Shown piece after piece: positions 63,574 to 64,000 of a stretch of 64,000 nucleotides of DNA. The notes under the pieces are model-generated. The model saw nothing but the letters and a program-made list of their open reading frames with translations. It was not told the DNA's origin and did no database searches. Position numbers and translations under genes: made by a program. The stretch spans positions 168,024 through 232,023 of the forward strand of contig CAJJDP010000084.1 of the NCBI GenBank assembly GCA_905182995.1, in the 5' to 3' direction. This DNA is from Paramecium octaurelia. Lineage: Eukaryota > Ciliophora > Oligohymenophorea > Peniculida > Parameciidae. Each line of letters starts with the position of its first letter. The first letter of the stretch is position 1.

Positions 63574-63959
63574 ATGGGGAAGAAAAACAAGAATAGAAAT
63601 TTTTCAACAAAGAAAAACTAATTCAAATAGATCAGCAGGACAAAGACGGCAGCTGTTTTTGATGAAAAGGAGAGAAAGGAGTATTTGACTGGGATGTTTG
63701 GGGCTAAATAGAAACGAAAAGAAGAATACATCAAATTGAGAAATGAGAAGCATAAGAAATTCAATAAGGAGTAGAAAGCATAAATTAGAGAAGTTAATAT
63801 TGACAAAAGTATTTTTAGGAAAAGAAGAAACAAATAGAGAGATTACAAAATCTAATTGACTTTAATAATTCTTTGAGCAAAACCTAATAGACAGAAAGTA
63901 TCAAGACTTCAAACAATAAGGAGGTTGAAGTGACAACTACTTTTTTTCATGAATAATGA
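63574..63959 (+). CDS. NOL12: Nucleolar protein 12 / Rrp17-like
   Basis: Predicted 119 residues with one 26-nt intron at 63793-63818. After a basic start (MGKKNKNRNFSTKK) it has AAVFDEKERKEYLTGMFG, matching the family core 'vFDe.aR.EyLtGf', then a basic helix KQKRKEEYIKLRNEKHKKF and a helical tail. NOL12/Rrp17 binds pre-rRNA in the nucleolus and helps 60S maturation. It is shorter than the animal protein (about 210 residues). It starts 27 bases after the kinase stop, same strand. Confidence 0.82.
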
Positions 63960-64000
63960 TCATATATATTTCATATTATAAGCATAATTTAGAAGAACTC

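Overview
The window is macronuclear-type DNA of a ciliate, almost certainly a Paramecium species. TAA and TAG are read as glutamine in every conserved gene and TGA is the only stop. Introns are tiny (about 19-29 nt, mostly GTA...TAG) and genes lie tens of bases apart on both strands. A standard-code ORF search shreds nearly every gene here, so all models below were re-read by eye with the ciliate code. In most cases the summed exon length is divisible by three and the frame is kept through the conserved domains.

Layout. 1-4.9 kb: a coiled-coil gene running off the left edge, a CRAL-TRIO (SEC14-like) gene and a NIP30/FAM192A-like gene, then a 5S rRNA gene at 4949. 5.1-7.7 kb: a TMEM135-like gene present twice in two exact copies joined by one N. 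7.9-15.3 kb: an AGC kinase, a coiled-coil gene, a heat-shock factor, a cyclic-nucleotide phosphodiesterase and ATG8. 15.3-19.2 kb: a gene-poor stretch with a 16-cysteine mini-protein and a coiled-coil gene. 19.4-25.2 kb: a tail-anchored TPR protein, a casein kinase 1, RFC4 and an unknown gene. 25.4-34.9 kb: unknown genes including one of about 1,500 residues, a USP30-like deubiquitinase, CNOT11 and two abutting small ORFs. 35-41.7 kb: IFT54, an unknown helical gene, a short-tailed IFT54 paralog and a coiled-coil gene. 41.85-46.16 kb: a LINE-type retrotransposon flanked by a 12-bp direct repeat and split by two N joins. 46.9-51.4 kb: an aquaporin, a PX sorting nexin and a TLDc protein. 51.4-57 kb: H-lectin-like sequence, again doubled around an N, plus degenerate sequence. 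57-64 kb: an oxysterol-binding-protein relative, tRNA-Glu(CTC), an unresolved coding stretch, CHIP (TPR + U-box), a DYRK kinase and NOL12.

The genes are a housekeeping mix with no operon logic. Chaperone and proteostasis genes (HSF, CHIP, the TPR protein, USP, ATG8) and ciliary or membrane-traffic genes (IFT54, SNX, OSBP, TMEM135) are interspersed. The most notable signals are the retrotransposon kept in a somatic-type genome, the four single-N joins that create false gene duplications, the two IFT54 paralogs with very different tails, and an HSE-like site before the HSF gene.
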